Below, piece by piece: positions 37,027 through 48,821 of a DNA stretch of 64,000 bases. Position 1 is the first letter of the stretch. Every line of letters begins with the position of its first letter. Position numbers and translations under genes: made by a program. A model generated the notes under the pieces. The model saw only the letters and a list, made by a program, of their open reading frames with translations, did not search any database and was not told the DNA's origin. The DNA lies in the NCBI GenBank assembly GCA_026419785.1, contig JAODTK010003121.1, positions 62,001-126,000 on the forward strand. Reading direction: 5' to 3'. This stretch comes from Sclerodactyla briareus. Its lineage: Eukaryota > Echinodermata > Holothuroidea > Dendrochirotida > Sclerodactylidae.

Positions 37027-37329
37027 CCCACAAGGTTCCTCTGCCCAGCATACTCATGCTTTAATAGTTCATCACAGTCCCATCTGCCGAACTACAACAG
37101 TTTTTAATCGTTTCTATGCTACAATGAAACCCCATAGCATTACAAGCAGAATAGAGTGGTTCCGCCCGTCTATTCGATGTAGAACGGAAGGCAGATAGCA
37201 TTTCATCGCCGAGGGCAGAATCATGAACTGGCCTAGATAAGTCCATGATTATTGAGCTTCTTTTTCTTTTCTCCGTAAAACTGCAAACCCAACGAAGATA
37301 CGAATGCAAAGTATCTTAGTTAACCACAG

Positions 37330-37560
37330 ATAGGCGAGAATAGCAGCTACCAAATGGGTGTTCAAAGCAAATACCAACCCTTGGCTAAAACTCTACGTGG
37401 GTCTAGAAACCCTCGATTGGAATTAATTGTTACTGATGACCAAACAATTATTCAAACTCTGATACTTGCCCGAGGCAAAGAATCGATCCTATTCAAGTGC
37501 AGGACCTGATACTGCACCTTATTGTCAGTTACAAATTCTTCACCAAGTACACGGATCAAG
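37330..37560 (+). pseudogene. coding-like block, unit A
   Basis: One frame reads RNPRLELIVTDDQTII, then SILFK; unit B reads SPILELFVTDDKTIIHSD and RRSILFKGVQ at the matching place. Later codons (YCQLQILHQVH in B) are shifted in A by indels. A 3' splice site may lie at 'tatcttag' (about 37,319), and a donor GGTAATG follows near 37,561. It could be an exon of an unknown protein or a decayed copy. The adjoining SINE on the other strand limits its right edge. Confidence 0.3.
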
Positions 37561-37561
37561 G

Positions 37562-37775
37562 TAATGCCTCTTTTGCAGTACCTTAACTGTGGTGGGGGTA
37601 ATCACACGCAGGACCAATCCCTTGGCTGAGCGCCCAGCGAGAAGGCAAAAGGTTACATTATTGACGTCCTTGGTATGGAATATAATAATAGAACCACCGG
37701 TGGTGAAGACCGACGCTCTACCATTGTGCACACCACTCGGTTGGCAGTAATTGGTACCTTGCTCAATCACAAGGG
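37562..37775 (-). mobile_element. tRNA-headed SINE, unit A copy
   Basis: On the minus strand a tRNA-like head (GCACAATGGTAGAGCG, A-box region) is followed by TCGGT-CTTCACC-ACCGG, which can fold as a 5-bp anticodon-type stem with a 7-base loop. A degraded B-box follows. The body then reads 'aatgtaaccttttgcctt', 'gctgggcgctcagc' and 'aaggg', words common to tRNA-SINEs of marine invertebrates. The left end is near 37,775 and the right end near 37,562. Confidence 0.6.
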
Positions 37776-38072
37776 AGTTCGCACATATTTATTCTCACGA
37801 TCTCCCCGGCCTGAGGTGAACAACATAATCACTCTAACAGTGCAAGTCGAACGTCTTGGTAGCTGCGGACACGAAATTCCCGTGGCGGATAATATTGTGA
37901 CCAACAGCTGGTGACACGCAAGTAGACATTACATAATTTAGAATTTACTGCATTCACGTAATTTTCATTCTTGTGGCCACTCTAATTTTCGCTGTTCCGT
38001 GTACAACACTCGGTATATTCATATTTTGTTCTCTCAATGTATTGATGAATTTCTTTTCTTCACTTTTCACAG

Positions 38073-38135
38073 CTGGTAACGTTGTTTACAGAATCTTTTG
38101 CCCCTAAAGCCTCTGTTTAACAACAAATATATGTT
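38073..38135 (+). pseudogene. exon-like block 'VVYR', copy A1
   Basis: Acceptor TTCACTTTTCACAG ends at 38,072, followed by GNVVYRIFCP and then a stop caused by TAA. In unit B the same block continues with TASGYK to a later stop. Confidence 0.25.
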
Positions 38136-38714
38136 TTGACCATAGACATAAATTCCAATCGACATGGTCCAATAGAGGGCGCCGACGGGAAACTGAGTAT
38201 AAACGTAGAGGGCGCCGACGAGCAACTGAGTATCCGACGGGAAACTGAGTATAACTCAGTTGGTGGTTGATGGCTTGAATCTTGGCAACGACACTGATGG
38301 ATCTTAACCAAAGTTGTGTCGACTTCAGCAGATATTAACTCAAGTTGGAAATCTGAAGCCCTACCATCCAAGCTAATCATTTGGCCTATGTAGGTGTACT
38401 CCTAAGTTCTACCCAATTTAGGTATTTCATTTTCAACTCAATCTGCGCATCAACATAATATGTCATGTCCGGCGGGTCCGAGTGCAGTATCCCCTTTCCG
38501 TCACAATATGATGAGAGGAATACAAAGGACTGTTCAGACTCACAGGCCTGATTGGCCTGTCTGTGTGACACCCACCAATAACGTTGAGACAAGGTATTTC
38601 CCTCCATTATATCCATCAGCAGTTTTTTTTCAACGCTCCATCAACGCTACAGTGTGTCGGGAATCGCGAGAAATAAAATTCTAGATTTTCAAACTGCTCA
38701 TTCAAGCAACAGTA

Positions 38715-38913
38715 TGGCGGAAATCTCAGAGAAAATCACAAATTCCAATGTTTTCCAATTGGCACCGACGAAAACAGACCACGGGGACGATCGTTGGTGT
38801 TTTCTTGCAACACTATCGAGGAATGACACCAATGTTTCTGAGGACGAGCAAGACAGTGTGGGAAGTTCAATATCACCATTTGTGTGGTATAATAATGTCG
38901 CCCAATTTACATG
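38715..38913 (+). CDS. small frame with WYNNV motif, copy A1
   Basis: An ATG-initiated 66-codon frame begins MAEISEKITN and includes APTKTDHGDD and ISPFVWYNNVAQF before TGA. Unit B conserves part of it as PTKTEPGTIVLFLEPYGND and ISPFVWYNNVANLHEV over 51,862-52,071. Which frame is original cannot be decided because indels separate the copies. No family is recognised. Confidence 0.25.
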
Positions 38914-39412
38914 AAGTTTTTCTCCCGCTTCCCTCTTTTTCGGTCGCTCCCCCCCAAATACAGTTGAGTACTACCATGGGACTACTGTTGTTGGGTAAAC
39001 GTTTTCATCCATCACCACTTTCCAATTTCTTGAGGTAATAATATATTGTTGCTCCCGAAGATGGATTGAGTAAACAATGTTTTGCCTGTTTTCCACTACA
39101 ATTAACAATATGTGAGCAAGGCTCGTGACCGCAGTATAAATTAGATAACATCAGAGCTCCTTATCACGAGTGAATCGAGGGTACGGGTTATCCGCGTTTA
39201 GTCTTAATCCCAGTAGATTGCGAGCGAGAGAAATCTTTGCTTATTGAGGTTTTGCTAGTATGAGGTCTTGGGCAGTTCTTTCCATAGATTTATAGTAGAA
39301 TATGTTTTCAACAAAATAAGGTGAGTTTTAGACTAAGATAATATTCATTGATCCCCTCGAATGTTCTTCGGAATATGTATGTTAACTGCTTCACGTTGTG
39401 GTAAATTGTCAT

Positions 39413-40900
39413 GTGGTGGCCACTCTAATGTCGCTGTTCAGTGTAGTTTTAAAGTTGCAAAAGTGGCGCTCCAATGTCAAGTTGCGGAATCATGAAGAAA
39501 CAAACACTCGATATATTCATATTTGTTCTCTCAAGTATTGATGAATTTCTTTTCTTCACTTTTCACAGCTGGTACATGCTTACAGATCTTTGCCCCACAG
39601 CCTCAGGTTACACAAATATATGTGTTTCGACCATAGACAGAAATTCCAATCGACATGGTCCAATAGAGGGCCGACGGGAAACTATATAAAAGTAGAGGCG
39701 CCGACGAGCAACTGCGTATGAGACGGGAAATGAGTCAACTCAGTTGGTGGTTGATGGCTTGACCTATTGGCAACGACACTGAGGACTCAAACAAAAGATT
39801 GTGTCGACTTCAGCAGATATTTAACTCAGGGAATCTGAAGCACTACCATCCAGCTATCATGTGGCACTGTAGGGTATCTCAGGTCTACCAATTAGGTATT
39901 CATTTTTAACTCAATCTGCGCATCAACATATATGTAATGTCCGGCGCGTCCGATGCAGTACCCCTTTCCGGCACATTAGGTGGAAGGGGAAAGTTTCCTC
40001 ATTGTGAGGACATGGTGGTGTTCCATATATTAACGAGTTGATGCCGGGGTAGGCAGTATAAAGGATCTGGGTAGAACCATTCTCTCTGACTACGTGGACA
40101 ACTCCAATTGGACTTTCTAAATGAGGGTATGCATCTGTGACGAATGAGGAGGTGATTCAAATTGTATTTCGTGTCACATTGCCCACTCAAGGAGAGTCAT
40201 CACGGCGGGAAGGACGTCAGAGTCTGCATAATCTGCATTCCATACCAGAATGAGCAAAATCACCTGCAACCAAGCCCTCATGACGAAAAATTAACAAAGC
40301 TAATCTAATCAATGAGGGAATCCTTATCAGATCAGCCTTCAGGGAAAGCATGAACGGCTACACGAGCGACTGCCCTCCTTTTACGAAACCTGAGGTTGAG
40401 GCAATACATCAAAAGAGGAACAGGGATACGACCAACGGTCATCGTAAAATGTTGACTTTTGTCACACTGTGTCCATTGAATAAACCCACCTGTTCAGACT
40501 CACAGCATGATTGGCTTCTGTGTGACACCAACAATAACGTTGACAAATGGGATTCTTACAGAATATACAGCATTTGTTCAACGCCATTCAAACTGCTACA
40601 GTGTGTCGGGAATCGCGAAGAAATAAAAGTCTAGATTTTCAAAACTGTTAGTTAAAGCAAAGTATGGCGGAAATCTCAGAGGAAATATCACAAATTAAAT
40701 GTTCAAATTGGCACCGACGAAAACAGACCACGGGGACGATAGTTTTGTTTCTGGTAAACATACGGAATGGACACCAAGGTTATTCTGAGCAGACAGGGGG
40801 GAGGTCCAATATCACCATGGTGTGTATAATAATGTCGCCCAACTACATTGAAGTTGTTCTCCCGCTCGCCTCTTTCGGTACCCAAATGACCGTTGAGTAA
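39413..40900 (+). repeat. nested duplicate A2 within unit A
   Basis: Second copy, colinear with unit B over its full length. Separated from A1 by about 450 bases (38,966-39,412) with no counterpart in unit B. A2 is heavily indel-degraded: it has lost single bases at many points where A1 and B agree. Confidence 0.85.
39569..39635 (+). pseudogene. exon-like block 'VVYR', copy A2
   Basis: Same acceptor context ending at 39,568. Deletions shift the frame immediately, though a shifted frame still shows the FCPTASGY region as LCPTASGYTNI. Confidence 0.25.
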
Positions 40901-41114
40901 ATACCATGGACAGATTCTTCCATTACTCCAACTCCAAGCGCACAAAAGTCTCGACTGGGGCGTAGAAAGTATGAGTATAGTCACAGTATGGCAGACGGGG
41001 TAATCCTACTGACTGACTGGAACCAGACAGAATACAAGCTTCAGCCTCGCATTCATCCGAAATAGTGAACATAGGGATGTGCGATTTTCCACGATTGACT
41101 TTTAATTTATTTAG

Positions 41115-41307
41115 GTTTTTCGGGATCAATATACGAAAAAATGAACTTCAAGGCAACTTCTGTGGAGGGACTATCCATGCTTATACCAGAGGATACTACA
41201 GTACCACTATATGGGCTTACTTCACTGAAATTTGGATACAACCAATGAGTATGATTTCTCTGTCAAATACGGACGATAATGTACTTCTTCTAAATTACAG
41301 TAAAACA
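41115..41307 (+). pseudogene. exon-like block 'YFTE', unit A copy
   Basis: Acceptor 'tttaatttatttag' ends at 41,114. The frame shows GGTIHAYTRGYYSTTIWAYF and ISLSNTDDN. Compared with unit B, a missing base before WAYF shifts the centre. A stop lies after the block in the B frame but is mutated (TTA for TAA) here. Confidence 0.3.
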
Positions 41308-42139
41308 ATATATATATAGTACTTACGCAAACCGACATTAGTTTCAACATCATTCATGTAGTAGTCGGGTGCCAGGTACCTGAGAGACAATAGGAAACGA
41401 GAGAAGTGTTTGCGACGAGGATATCTTGACCGAACATGTAAAGCCTCATTTCTTTATGGGCATTGTGCATATATAACCCCAGAAAGAAATCGGTGTTAAC
41501 ATTGTTGTTACATAATATCTGCAAAATTGAATAAACTAATTGCGCAATACTAATTACTATGCAATTTCTTTTCTTGTTCGATTAGTAAGACCATTATGAA
41601 CAAAATCTCACTGTGTTGGATGGGTCTATATCTAAGTCATGATTGGCCAAAATAACGGAAAAATCTGTGGCTACACTCCCATACCGCCCACATCGATCCT
41701 TTGCTACATAGAAATCTCATTATTGTAAATCTTGAAAGAAACATTGAAACAAAACATTGCGGACCTAAAACCAACATGCGGAAAAATTTCTTTCTGGATC
41801 ACCAACCAACAGAAACTTCAGCGTGATGTGTGCACAGCCGAATCATCTTCCCCCGGACAATGGGTTTTATTGTGGACTAGTGCTGCTAACCCCACCGCTA
41901 CCTGCTGACGGATCGATAACCCTATTGCTGACTGAGCGAGGGAGTAATGTAAACCAGCCTCTCTCTCAACCAGGGAGCTCAATGGAATCGCTGTGGCAAT
42001 TGGGGTAATCAAATAAATTTAATGAACTACAATTGAACTATATGTGAACAAAATGTAACTTGGCAAAGCCAGTGGCATGCTCCATCCACCCACCAATTTC
42101 AACCTGATCGCAGTAAACGTGTTTCAGACGTTATGAGTG

Positions 42140-42200
42140 AACTGACGAACGAACGAGAACGGACGAACGAACTCACGAACGAGAATTAACGGACAGAGAG
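42140..42200 (+). repeat. (ACGA)n-like tetranucleotide patch, unit A
   Basis: Interrupted 'cgaacgaacgagaacgg' repeats following 'cctgatcgca'. Unit B has a shorter version at 53,360-53,395, so the patch has changed length since duplication. Confidence 0.75.
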
Positions 42201-43328
42201 ACATGACAACTTGTAGAGCTATTTACTCCGCATTAAGTTTGGGGCTAAGTAGGTGTGGAACAATTATTATTGACCAATGAAAATCATCTCACATACTGCT
42301 CGTCCTTCATCGAGATTTCACCTCACCCCCCCCCCCCCCTGCCTCCCTGCTTTATAAAACTGCATAGGCATGATCGTGATGGGAACAACAAACTACTCTT
42401 TGTACCGAGATGCGTCCCTTTGCTGCGTTCTTTTCGAAAGTCCCGTGACTTTGGTATTACCAGATATAGTAAATGAATAAAAACCGTACGTGCTTTCCAA
42501 AGGTTTGTGACGCAGTCCAACCCCCCTCTGTTTTGTCCGCTCCACCGGTGTATACCGGTATATACGAGATCCGAAAGAACGCACCATCTTTAGAGGCCTT
42601 GTCGGAACATTTCATAACGTTCAGGTAAGTGAGATGGGGCGAAAAAATCGTTTGGCTCATTTTGAGATTCTTATCACACGCACACCCTATCCCCTGTTCG
42701 GTGAAGTAATCTTATCGTTGAACTGTTTGCGTATTTTCACTAATCAGCCTCTTCGTTACTGGTATTCCTCATTTGTGAAATCCTTTTCAGTCCGCTATAG
42801 AACGCACTTCACATAACGAAAAGTTTGTGTGACCCTCTGACCCGGGATGTCACTGATTCTGTTTTATATCCCAGTCCAACATTTGCATTGTTTTCCATGC
42901 ACCAGCCATAATTTTTTCAGCACAGTTACTTTCTAATTTTCTCTTGCATTTTTCGTTACATTCTTTCATCTTCTCGACTTTGTATTTTCCCCTTCACCTT
43001 GTTGTTATCTCCTGCCGTCTCAAAGCTTCCTTCCTCTCGCCAGGAAGTTTTTCCGATTTCCTTTGAGACCTACTGTTTATTGCTTGATTACAGTATATCT
43101 TTGTAGGTTCTTGAGGAGGGATAATAAGTATTGACCAGAAGGTCCATAGCTGGTGGCAATGTCCGTCACCTCGTCATGGGAATTAACTGATGAGAAGGTT
43201 AGATCCCAGTCTGTGGCAGTATCGTGGTGACTTTGTAGCCCGTCGGCTTTGTCCGACTAACGTATCGTTTTCTTTTGTTACGCGAGAATCCCCTTTATGA
43301 CTCCTTGCAAAGGCAAAGGCATCTGTGC

Positions 43329-43400
43329 GGTCACGTATGTATGTGTGGGTGTGTCAGTGTGTGTGTGTTGTGTTTGTGTGTGTGGTGTGTGTGTGTACTA
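43329..43400 (+). repeat. (GT)n tract headed by GGTCAC, unit A first
   Basis: GGTCAC at 43,329-43,334 starts a run of about 60 bases of GT-rich sequence. The right arm (GTGACC) expected from the other copies is missing; instead 390 bases of sequence not found in unit B follow before a second GT tract. Confidence 0.8.
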
Positions 43401-43468
43401 GTTATACTAGTTCATCGATGACCATCGCAGAATCCACACCCGCACCCGCCTACCGAGGTCATTTTGGA

Positions 43469-43490
43469 GACCGGGACCGAAATCCCGGTC
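43469..43490. repeat. 8-bp stem hairpin GACCGGGA/TCCCGGTC
   Basis: GACCGGGA, six-base spacer, TCCCGGTC: a perfect 8-bp inverted repeat inside the sequence unique to unit A. A G-rich TTAGGGG-like patch follows at 43,539-43,553. The hairpin may belong to the mobile or inserted piece between the two GT tracts. Confidence 0.7.
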
Positions 43491-43726
43491 CTCAGTAGAA
43501 TGCATGGAATGCATATAGAGAGTCGCCCGCACCCTTAGGGGGGGTTAGGGGAATAGGTCCCGGAAGAAAAAGGTGGTAAACTGAACTTGAAAAAACAATT
43601 CTGTCAGTCTGTGTTTTGTAAACGAAACTCCTATCTGTCCCGAGGACTCTCCCTGTACAAATTAATACAACATTCCTATCCCTTTTCCTTGCGAGGACTC
43701 AAAACACACCCATTTGTTTTTTGAGG

Positions 43727-43797
43727 TCCGTGTGTAGTTGTGTTTTTGTGTTTATGTATTTGTGTTTGTGTGCGTTGGTGTTTGTGTTTGTGTGGAC
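43727..43797 (+). repeat. (GT)n tract, unit A second
   Basis: Interrupted GT/TTTGT repeats ending in 'gtgtggacactcttcgtccgg', which aligns with 54,682-54,700 of unit B. The left and right halves of one ancestral GT tract thus flank the 390-base extra piece. Confidence 0.8.
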
Positions 43798-44320
43798 ACT
43801 CTTCGTCCGGGACGATTCTGGAGCGCAAGCATGTACCACCTGTTTAAATTCGGCCTTAGAATGATCCCCATTTTTCCTGTTAGCTCTCAAATCACCAAGG
43901 TCACGAAGGTTACGTTTCGCGTAGCGCATATTTCTCTTCTGGTGCCCAGCGCACCTGATTATACGAGAATAATTCATATTTTGTCAACATAATTCCAAAC
44001 TGAATTCCAGAAATCACCTTCTTCAAATCATCATGTCTGAAACATCATAAACTTTGGAGTGACATTTCTTACGAACAAATTTTCCAATTACAGAGCAATC
44101 TGTGTCCTAGCGGATAACAAGTTATATGTTGGGCTTGTCTTCTTTCTCAAGCCTCGTCGGTCGAAACCAAATTCATTTTTCTTCTGATTATTATTATGAC
44201 GAATTCAAATCCCACTTCATCATTGAACTCCAGCAGGTCTCATTCTCCTAGAATGAAGACCTCGAATCTCAGCCGAAACTGTGCGGTAGACATCGAGATA
44301 ATTGTGGGGAAAACTCCGGA

Positions 44321-44328
44321 TCACGTGA
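44321..44328. promoter_or_regulatory. E-box TCACGTGA, unit A
   Basis: TCACGTGA palindrome, a core for USF/MITF/TFE-type bHLH-zip factors. A further CATGTGAC variant lies 45 bases to the right (about 44,373). The site is retained in unit B in extended form. Function is inferred from motif only. Confidence 0.45.
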
Positions 44329-46737
44329 CAGCGCGACGCCGACCGAAAAAAACTAATGCTAGAGGTCCCTGGTCATGTGACAACATGGACAGTAATCAGC
44401 CAAATTAAAACGAGTCAAATGGACCGAATTTTGATGTAAATATTACGAGACAGCACACAAGCGAAGGGATAAGTGGAGATGATAGCACGAGCAGTTCGAC
44501 GGCTTCAGTTTTCAAAGACTGTCATGCGATAGTGCGCTTTCACCCACACAGACATTACACAATCCACACACACCATAATTAGCAAGGTTGTAATTACGTG
44601 CATATATTTTGAAGGTGAAATAATTGGAGGGTCAACTTGTTTCCCCTATAAACCTTATTGCAACAGAGGGAGAGCAGTAATCCCCTCGTTGGTACTGTCC
44701 TGGTAGAATCTCAATCAAACTTCGCCTGTGGACTCGTTTAAGTTGGCGATTCTACCTCGCCCTTCACTACGCTTGATTACGTGCGTTGCATATAGTAAGA
44801 TCTGGCTTAATCGCCACTTCTGCCCAATTTACGCCATGAGCAAGGGTGTTTCTATACAAAAGGGCCCTCAAATTGGCTGTGGGCGCGAAATTATTTTGCC
44901 GTAGGTACGGGTGCATTCAAACGCCGAGTGCCCTATGGCTACGGAATGTTTCTTGGTCATGGATTAGCTAGGATGACTGTGGGAGAATCCATGGTACTGA
45001 GACTGATAGGCCGCGGCGATTTGCTCTTGGCCCGTGTTTTCCCCTCTCTATGATTGTTTGCATTGCATCTATTGTTGACTTGCCAGAGGAGACCTTTTTT
45101 TCTGGTCACATGTCAAACTTCAAGTTGTCCAATATGTTATTGTCAACCATCTAAAACTGGGATGGAATAATGAACGTGTCATCATCTATAACTACAAATC
45201 CTTCATGGCTTTCAGAGGTTCATTTCACCGTGCAGTTCTAGTTATCTCAGATCTTGACTAACGCCCAAAAAGGTTACTGGCCGGGTATTAGACCTAAGCA
45301 ACTACTAAGTAACCTAGACCAGTAATAAAAGGTGAAATGAAAAAAGTCTCTGTGAGAGCCTGACATCACCTTCACTACAAAAACTATACGGTTGTAGAGG
45401 CTAGGAACCGTTGTTGAAATCACATTTAGTGTCAGTAGGGGGTGCCCAGGGATACACTAGAGTAGTCTATAGGGCCCTTGAGGCTATGCTACGCTACGTT
45501 TCCTACGCTTCCCTTTCCAATATTATTGCTGAGCGATAATAGCCTATTATTAAGGCTAGGACCTAAAGTACAACAACACAAGCAACGCAATTGACAGAGG
45601 TACCGACCCCTAACAGGGGGCCGTTATAGCTTAAGCCCTCGTGCGTCGAAGCTTAGTTGCAGCCAGTCTTGAAGTTGAATTGGTGACGTTCAAACACAGA
45701 GCCGTGTAAGCCTGCCGTGGTCTCAATCATAAAGGTACTACAGGAGAACAGCGTATTAACGTCTCACATTGAAATCAAAGCAAGCCTAACAATCCCGAGC
45801 ACTGTGATTATAAATCCACAGGGCTGAGCTTGTTCAGGAGGAGGAGCAGCGGACGATGCTTCCTCGTCCAAACCTCTACTCAACATGGAGCAGTCGCAAA
45901 TGCTCGGCTATTCACGTAATACCAGGTAGTGGAATGGCTAGGTAGAATGGCAATATAGTCTGCTTATTGTATTCATGTACCGTACAACTACTTGAAGCAC
46001 CATGTACCGCTGGTAGCAGGTCACTGGTGCACTGTAGTTACATGTTTAATTTTTGACGGTGATACATTGTCCATTAAATAATTCCATAACTAATTCTACT
46101 CCAAATAACTTCAAAATAGGAGTGTTGGCATGAACGTATTCTTCACCTTGTGAATATTAACAAAGATTTCTTCACCAGTGGAACCAAATAGGGCTGGGTA
46201 TACCATACTGATTTTCAAGGTCAACAAGTCAAATTCTTCAGTCATTCGATGGCAAGTCACTATTCCCCAAGTCAGGTCACAAGTCATTCAAATTTTGAAT
46301 CGATCAAGTCAAAGCAGTCACAAGAAAAAAAACGAAAAGAAAAAAAAAAAGTCGACTCGATCCTCCTGTCATTGACGCGATCAGCAATTCTGATTATCAT
46401 TGATTCCTTGGCTGCCCTTTGCTAACAACATTCTTGGGTTTCGAATACCCTCAGTATCCAGACGTTTTCCTCTGTATGGGCAGCACTTATAAGGGCGATG
46501 AGCGAGGTCTTGGGCTTCACTCTTCAGGCTACGCTGAATTGGTTGGCGCTGAAAATACACGTGTACATTGTCTTAAACATGGTCACCGCAATCAATGGAT
46601 TGCAGCGTGAGAAGTTGAACGATGCCCGAATTGAGCACGTGAGGCCCTGCAGGCTGGTTGGCCCGTTGTTGCGCGTTTCGCATACGGTGGGGTGTCTACA
46701 GTTTTTGATTCCTTGCCAACGGCAAAGGGATCTATGC

Positions 46738-46789
46738 GGTCACCAAGTGTGTGTGTGTGTGTGTGTGCGCGCGCGCGTGTGTGGTGACC
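46738..46789 (+). repeat. (GT)n/(GC)n tract bounded by GGTCACCA/TGGTGACC
   Basis: A perfect 8-base inverted repeat (46,738-46,745 and 46,782-46,789) encloses an alternating purine-pyrimidine tract with a GCGCGCGCG centre. Z-DNA prone, with hairpin-forming arms. Confidence 0.9.
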
Positions 46790-46992
46790 ACATTCTGTAC
46801 GGATCTCTTGGGACTGACGTTGCGCTTGATGTGGGGGATCCACATTCCACAGTCTACATACGGTCACACATCGCAAGGTCATTATATGTCAATTAGGAGT
46901 AAAAAAACTAGTTTTTTGGCCATACCATTGAAAAACCAAATGTCTGGCCAAGTTTGGGGAGTGCCCAATGTGGATCCACCGTACCATCTGTG

Positions 46993-47005
46993 TGACCTTT
47001 GACCT
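46993..47005 (-). promoter_or_regulatory. perfect DR1 nuclear-receptor site
   Basis: TGACCTTTGACCT, the reverse complement of AGGTCA-A-AGGTCA, the consensus for RXR, HNF4, COUP-TF and PPAR dimers. Part of the tandem repeat, so it may be a passenger motif. Confidence 0.5.
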
Positions 47006-47631
47006 GAATTTGACCTTTGCCAGTTTTGGGCCGAAACAAATTTTTTCGTGGCCAGTTTTGGATCTCAAAGGTACCATCTGATCAAAACGGACCATAAATT
47101 GACCTCATGTGACCTTGTGGGCGCAGATATCAGAGGTCCAAAGTTTTTCATTTAAAATTTAGTGCCTATTAGGATTTTCCTAGGGGATTTGTCAGGTATT
47201 TTTAAATCAATTGGGTCAAACTACCTCTAATTGATGCGGTCAAAAGTCCAAGGTCAAATTTCGAATTGATGTGTCATTTTTAGAGATACAAGGGAAAGAA
47301 AATAAAATGTCACAATTTTTGGATATGTGACAAGCTCTGTGTGCGGATAGACGAAACACTCCCTCTTCAATCGGCACTCCGGTTCTCAAGTTACAAGGGG
47401 TCACGGTTGGGTTTGATACATTTTGGCAATAGCATCGTCAGTATATTTCAGAATAATAATGCTGTAGAGACTGGGTATCTCATCACGGGTAACATTTTTC
47501 CATATCACCCAAGGTCATCAAATGTCAATTAAGGATTCAAAATCTAGTTTTTGGTCATAACCTGGAAACGCAAATGTCCTGCCGTCGGCTGGTAATGCGT
47601 CTTGGGATCCACTTGTTTGACCCCATCTGTG

Positions 47632-47644
47632 TGACCTTTGACCT
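47632..47644 (-). promoter_or_regulatory. perfect DR1 nuclear-receptor site
   Basis: Second TGACCTTTGACCT, 639 bases after the first, at the same place in the next repeat copy. Confidence 0.5.
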
Positions 47645-48154
47645 CAATTTGACTTTTACCATGTTAGGGCCGAATCAAATTTCCCCCCGTGGCAATTTCG
47701 GGTCTCAGAGGTACCTTCTGATCGAAATGGACTATAAATTGACCCCAATGTGACCTTTTGTGTGTGCCAAGATATCGGAGGTCAAATTTTTTCAATTTTT
47801 GAAATTTATTGCAGGTAGATGTTCATAGTGATTTGTCATGGTGGTTTTTTAGGATCAGTTGGTCAAACTACCTCTATGATGAAGTCCAAAGGTCCAATTT
47901 CGAAGGATGTGCCTATTTTCAGAGATCCATGGAAAGAACATTAAAACTGTCATTTTTTGGATAGTGTGGACAGAGCTCTGTTTGCTGGATAGCCAACCAA
48001 ACTCCGCTTCAATCGGGCACTCGGTTTCTCATTCAAGGGGCAAAGGGTTTGTTTTGATACACCTTTGTGCAATAGCTCGTCAGTATACTTCATATACATA
48101 ATGCTTGTAGGACTGGGTTGGATCTCCCAGGGTAACATTTTCCATAGAAACCCA

Positions 48155-48170
48155 AGGTCATCAAAGGTCA
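48155..48170 (+). promoter_or_regulatory. perfect DR4 nuclear-receptor site
   Basis: AGGTCA-TCAA-AGGTCA, the four-spaced direct repeat bound by TR/LXR-type heterodimers. Recurs at 48,806-48,821; earlier copies have one or more mismatches. Confidence 0.5.
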
Positions 48171-48805
48171 TTCGGAGTCAAAATCTCGTTTTTTGGTCAT
48201 AACATGAAAACCAAATTGTCTGCCGAGGCTTGGAGATGCGTCATTGTGAATCCACTTGTTGACCCCCATCTGTGTGACCTTTGACTCCATTTGACCTTTT
48301 CCCATGTTGAGGGCCGATCACATTTCCTCCGTGCAATTTTGGATCTTCAGAGTTACCTTCTGATCGAAATGGACCTATAACTTGCCCCCATGTGACCTTT
48401 GTGTGCGAAGATAGTCAGGCGGTCAAAGTTTTTCATTTGAAATTTAGAGTGCTTAAGATGTTCATAGTGATTTGTCATGGTTTTTTTTAGGATCAGTGGG
48501 TCAAACTACCTCTTATGATGAAGGCCAAAGGTCCAAATTTCGAATGGATTGCTATTTCAGAGATACAGGGGAAAAGAAACTTAAACTGTCATTTTTTGGA
48601 TATTGACAGAGCTCTGTGTGCTGGATAGACGAAACAAACTTCCCGATTCCCCCAATCGGCCACTCGGTTCTCAAGTTTCCAGGGGTTCAAAGGTTGGTTT
48701 TGATACCTTTACTGCAATAGCAAATCGCAGTAACTTACCAGAATACATAATGCTTGTAGGACTGGGTGTATCTCATCAAGGGTAACCTTTTCCCCATAAA
48801 ACCCA

Positions 48806-48821
48806 AGGTCATCAAAGGTCA
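48806..48821 (+). promoter_or_regulatory. perfect DR4 nuclear-receptor site
   Basis: Second AGGTCA-TCAA-AGGTCA, 651 bases after the first, in the next repeat copy. Confidence 0.5.

Larger units (their letters stand above)
37970..38965 (+). repeat. nested duplicate A1 within unit A
   Basis: Runs from 'tgtggccactctaatt' to 'ccaaatacagttgagtac'. Matches A2 (39,413-40,900) and unit B 50,520-52,070. A1 lacks about 500 bases present in A2 and B, the deletion falling near 38,510 between 'cgtcacaatatg' and 'ctgttcagactcacag'. Confidence 0.85.

Noticed and set aside
43539..43553. TTAGGGG-like words suggesting interstitial telomere repeat
   Set aside because: Only two imperfect words; no array of TTAGGG.
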